A stretch of 64,000 nucleotides of DNA from Hevea brasiliensis. Lineage: Eukaryota > Streptophyta > Magnoliopsida > Malpighiales > Euphorbiaceae. This document shows positions 61,670 through 64,000 of the stretch, piece after piece (the stretch's first letter is position 1; each line of letters opens with the position of its first letter). The stretch lies in NCBI RefSeq assembly GCF_030052815.1, contig NC_079505.1:26552843-26616842 (forward strand). Reading direction: 5' to 3'. The notes below the pieces were generated by a model, which saw only the letters and a program-made list of their open reading frames with translations, did no database searches and had not been told where the DNA came from. The position numbers and the translations under genes are program-made.

Positions 61670-63079
61670 CATATGTGGACAAATGTGGACAAGTTCACTA
61701 TCTCATTTTCTCTTCTTCTTCTTCTTTCTTCACTAAGCCGAATTGAAACCTCTCCCATTGTCCCCCTTTGCCATCCCACATTTGAGCTCCATGCCTCCAT
61801 GATCAAGCAACAATTTCTTGTAAGAGTCTTCAGTAAAGTTGATCTACACACCATGGGTAGCATATTGGCAGCTGAAAGAGAGAGATTTAGAGAAGTTTTG
61901 ACAAGCTCAACTTGAGGTAAGTGCCCATTTTCTGCCCTTGTTCAACTAAAGTTTGTGTTGAGGTTGAGAAGTGTTAAATGGTGAAGAAATTTGAAGGAAT
62001 TAAGGAGTTAATGATGTGTACTATTTTCGACAGCCATGGATATTGAAGGAGCTTGATTTCTTTTTACATGTAATTGGTGGGTAATGAAGTTAATTAGGTT
62101 ATGATGTTATGTGTAAGTGGGGAATTGATGTTTAGAGTTAGAATTTTGAAGTAGATTTTAAAGGATTATGCAATGTTGAATTAGGCAGCCATGAAAGACA
62201 TAGAATATTGTTTAATTCTTATATGTAAATTACTATTTGGGAAGTTCATTAAGTTAATTTCATGTACTAGTACTTGATGTCATGTGTATGGTTAATTTTG
62301 ATTAGTTAAGTTTAGGTTTTGATTTGGTTATTTGAGAATTTTATGATTGGTTGAACAATTGACCTAATTGGATTGGGATTGAGTAAATGTATATTGTTGG
62401 ACACTTGAACAATTGAGTGTTACTGGATATTGAGCAATTGAGTTGTTGTTGGAAAATTGACCCAAATGCAAGGAAAAACAAGAATTGAAGTAAATAAGAA
62501 GTTTGTGCACAAATAATTTTTAATTAAATTTGTTCTGAAAATTTTATATGATTAAATGACGTTATTTTCCCTATGTATTATGTTTATCAAGTATTGAATT
62601 CATTTTACTGATTATTGAAATTGGTATCGTATGCATGAGTTTAGTTTTATGAAATGGTATTTGAACAAGTATTAAGCATTGTTGTGGATTTAATAAATTA
62701 TGTTTTGGAAAATTATGATAGAATATGTTTTGAATTGTGATGGGCAATTTGCATGAAAAAATACAAATTTATGTTTTGAATTGTGATGAGCATAAAAATT
62801 ATTGAATATTGGAATTGACTTTGAATCGAATTGTGTTGTGATTTATGCTCACAAAAAGGACAAAGAGATTTATGATATTGTTTTATATCTCACTATAGAT
62901 GCTTGACTAGGTTATTATCCGTCTCTCTCATTTGTTGAGGACACAATGGAGTTAGCTTTGTTTTGATTACCATGGCATGTGCACAGGCTTAGATTCTCCT
63001 CTTATTAGAGGTTAGATCTAAGATTTTTTGTTATGGCCCTTTCGGAAGTTTCATTATTGTGATGTGTACTGTGCACGAT

Positions 63080-63149
63080 GATTCGACCTCCCCGACCATA
63101 GGGAGTTAGAATCCGATTCGACCCCCTTACCATAGGGAGTTAGAATCAC
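63080..63149 (+). repeat. Two 35 bp tandem copies in type D LTR
   Basis: Units starting gattcgacc at 63080 and 63115, each ending ccatagggagttagaatc. Confidence 0.85.
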
Positions 63150-63192
63150 CCCGGAGATGGCCCTTGCGGATTAGTCTTGCATAGTTAGTGAG

Positions 63193-63253
63193 ATAAAGAA
63201 TGGTTTTTGAAAGATAAAGAATGGTTTTTAAATGATAAAGAATAGTTTTTGAA
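63193..63253 (+). repeat. Three 21 bp tandem copies in type D LTR
   Basis: gataaagaatggttttt and variants start at 63193, 63214 and 63235. Confidence 0.85.
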
Positions 63254-64000
63254 TAGTAAAGAAATTCGATTTCAAATGGGATTAATGCATAATTGATTTT
63301 ATTGGAATTAATCTTTATTTCCATAATTGCTGGAATTACTTTAAATGTCCAGTTGTGATTTGATAAATTAAATTTCTTGCTCAAAGTTATTTCATACAAA
63401 TAATTTATATTATTGGCAACGAATATTTTGATTTTTGGAATTTGATGAGCATCCAGATTTCCAAATTATTCGCTGTAATTTTGCTAAGGTATATTGTACT
63501 GTGTTTTAAGTTATAGTTGTGCACCACTGAGTTCACCACTCAGCGATAGCTTTGTATGTTATCGCAGGTGAAAAGAGCATAGAGCACTTGAGTAAGCTTC
63601 CTTAAAGATATATTCAGATCAGCTCCAGGTATATCATAGGTATACCCATGTACATAGGTTTAATATATGCATGTAATAATATGTATGTAAATTATTTGAA
63701 CAGTTGTATAAAAACTCTTGTAAAATATTTTGGTATGTAATTAAATGAAAATTATTGTAATGTAAATTTGAGATTTCATTTACCTGTATAGTTTTGTAAT
63801 ATTAATTTTTGAGTCTTGTAATCAATAAAATGTTTCTTTTATGATGAGGTTGGTTTGAAAATGAATTGATTTGATTATTGAGATTGAATTGTGAGATGAA
63901 ATAAAGTTTATTCGAGTTGTATTTGAGAAATCATATTGGGAGTGCTTTTATTTTCTGGTTTGAAGAACTGTTTCTCAAAATACAGCCGGCACTCTGCCGA

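Larger units (their letters stand above)
61029..64000 (+). repeat. LTR of another gypsy-like element (type D), runs off right edge
   Basis: Starts TGTAATGTCCTCACTTTACG, close to the reverse complement of type A LTR ends, and near the window end has tacagccggcactctgccg, the mirror of a conserved block about 160 bp from type A/B ends. So about 3 kb of an LTR of roughly 3.1 kb is present. It interrupts the level-0 integrase tail after the SHVI motif. It does not match the level-0 5' LTR tail (27149-28075), so I take it as a separate insertion. Solo or full cannot be told. No gene is present. Confidence 0.7.

Noticed and set aside
61029..64000. 3' LTR of the level-0 element
   Set aside because: It does not match the level-0 5' LTR tail, there is no purine tract, and it interrupts integrase coding.

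Overview
This is 64 kb of plant nuclear repeat DNA. It contains no recognisable cellular gene. Everything I can identify belongs to LTR retrotransposons: one Ty1/copia element, several Ty3/gypsy chromovirus-type elements, one Athila-type gypsy element, one gag-only element and three solo LTRs. AT richness, plant-type primer sites (initiator Met-tRNA and Asp-tRNA), the Athila lineage and the size of the nested stack all point to a dicot with a repeat-rich genome. A woody Euphorbiaceae such as rubber tree is a guess I cannot test here.

The window is one nested stack that can be parsed by target-site duplications (TSDs). Level 0 is an old plus-strand gypsy element. Its 5' LTR begins before base 1 (pieces 1-39 and 27149-28075). 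Its primer site is at 28081, gag at 28209-28372 and 31883-32880, RT/RNase H at 33005-34247, and integrase at 59665-61028. Its own 3' end is outside the window. Four insertions interrupt it: a solo LTR at 40-27148 (TSD CCTGT), a solo LTR at 28373-31877 (TSD ACTTA), an Athila element at 34248-59659 (TSD ATGTT), and an LTR starting at 61029 that runs off the right edge.

Inside the 40-27148 solo LTR sits a gag-only element at 1666-24743 (TSD AAACT/AAATT). Its right LTR holds a full copia element at 9433-22594 (TSD CTATT), and the copia leader holds another solo LTR at 16227-19371 (TSD CATTC), giving five levels of nesting. Inside the Athila element, a young gypsy element at 38889-49872 (TSD TAGTA) splits the extra downstream ORF.

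No element looks able to move as written. Copia, Athila and level-0 genes carry stop codons and frameshifts, many explained by C-to-T changes. The young gypsy element has nearly matching LTRs but many frameshifts. Its LTR mismatches cluster at CAG, CTG and CG, which suggests consensus errors at methylated cytosines rather than decay.

The observations I rate highest are: a 76-77 bp GT-AG intron at the same integrase position in two gypsy copies, placed so that unspliced RNA hits a stop just after the catalytic Glu region; a ten-unit, 73 bp array of palindromes in the Athila element; a ten-unit, 35-36 bp array in the copia leader; and a conserved inverted TGACATCA module near a CCAAT box in the gypsy LTRs. 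I found no CRISPR array, rRNA, tRNA or host gene, and nothing I would call a new non-transposon system.
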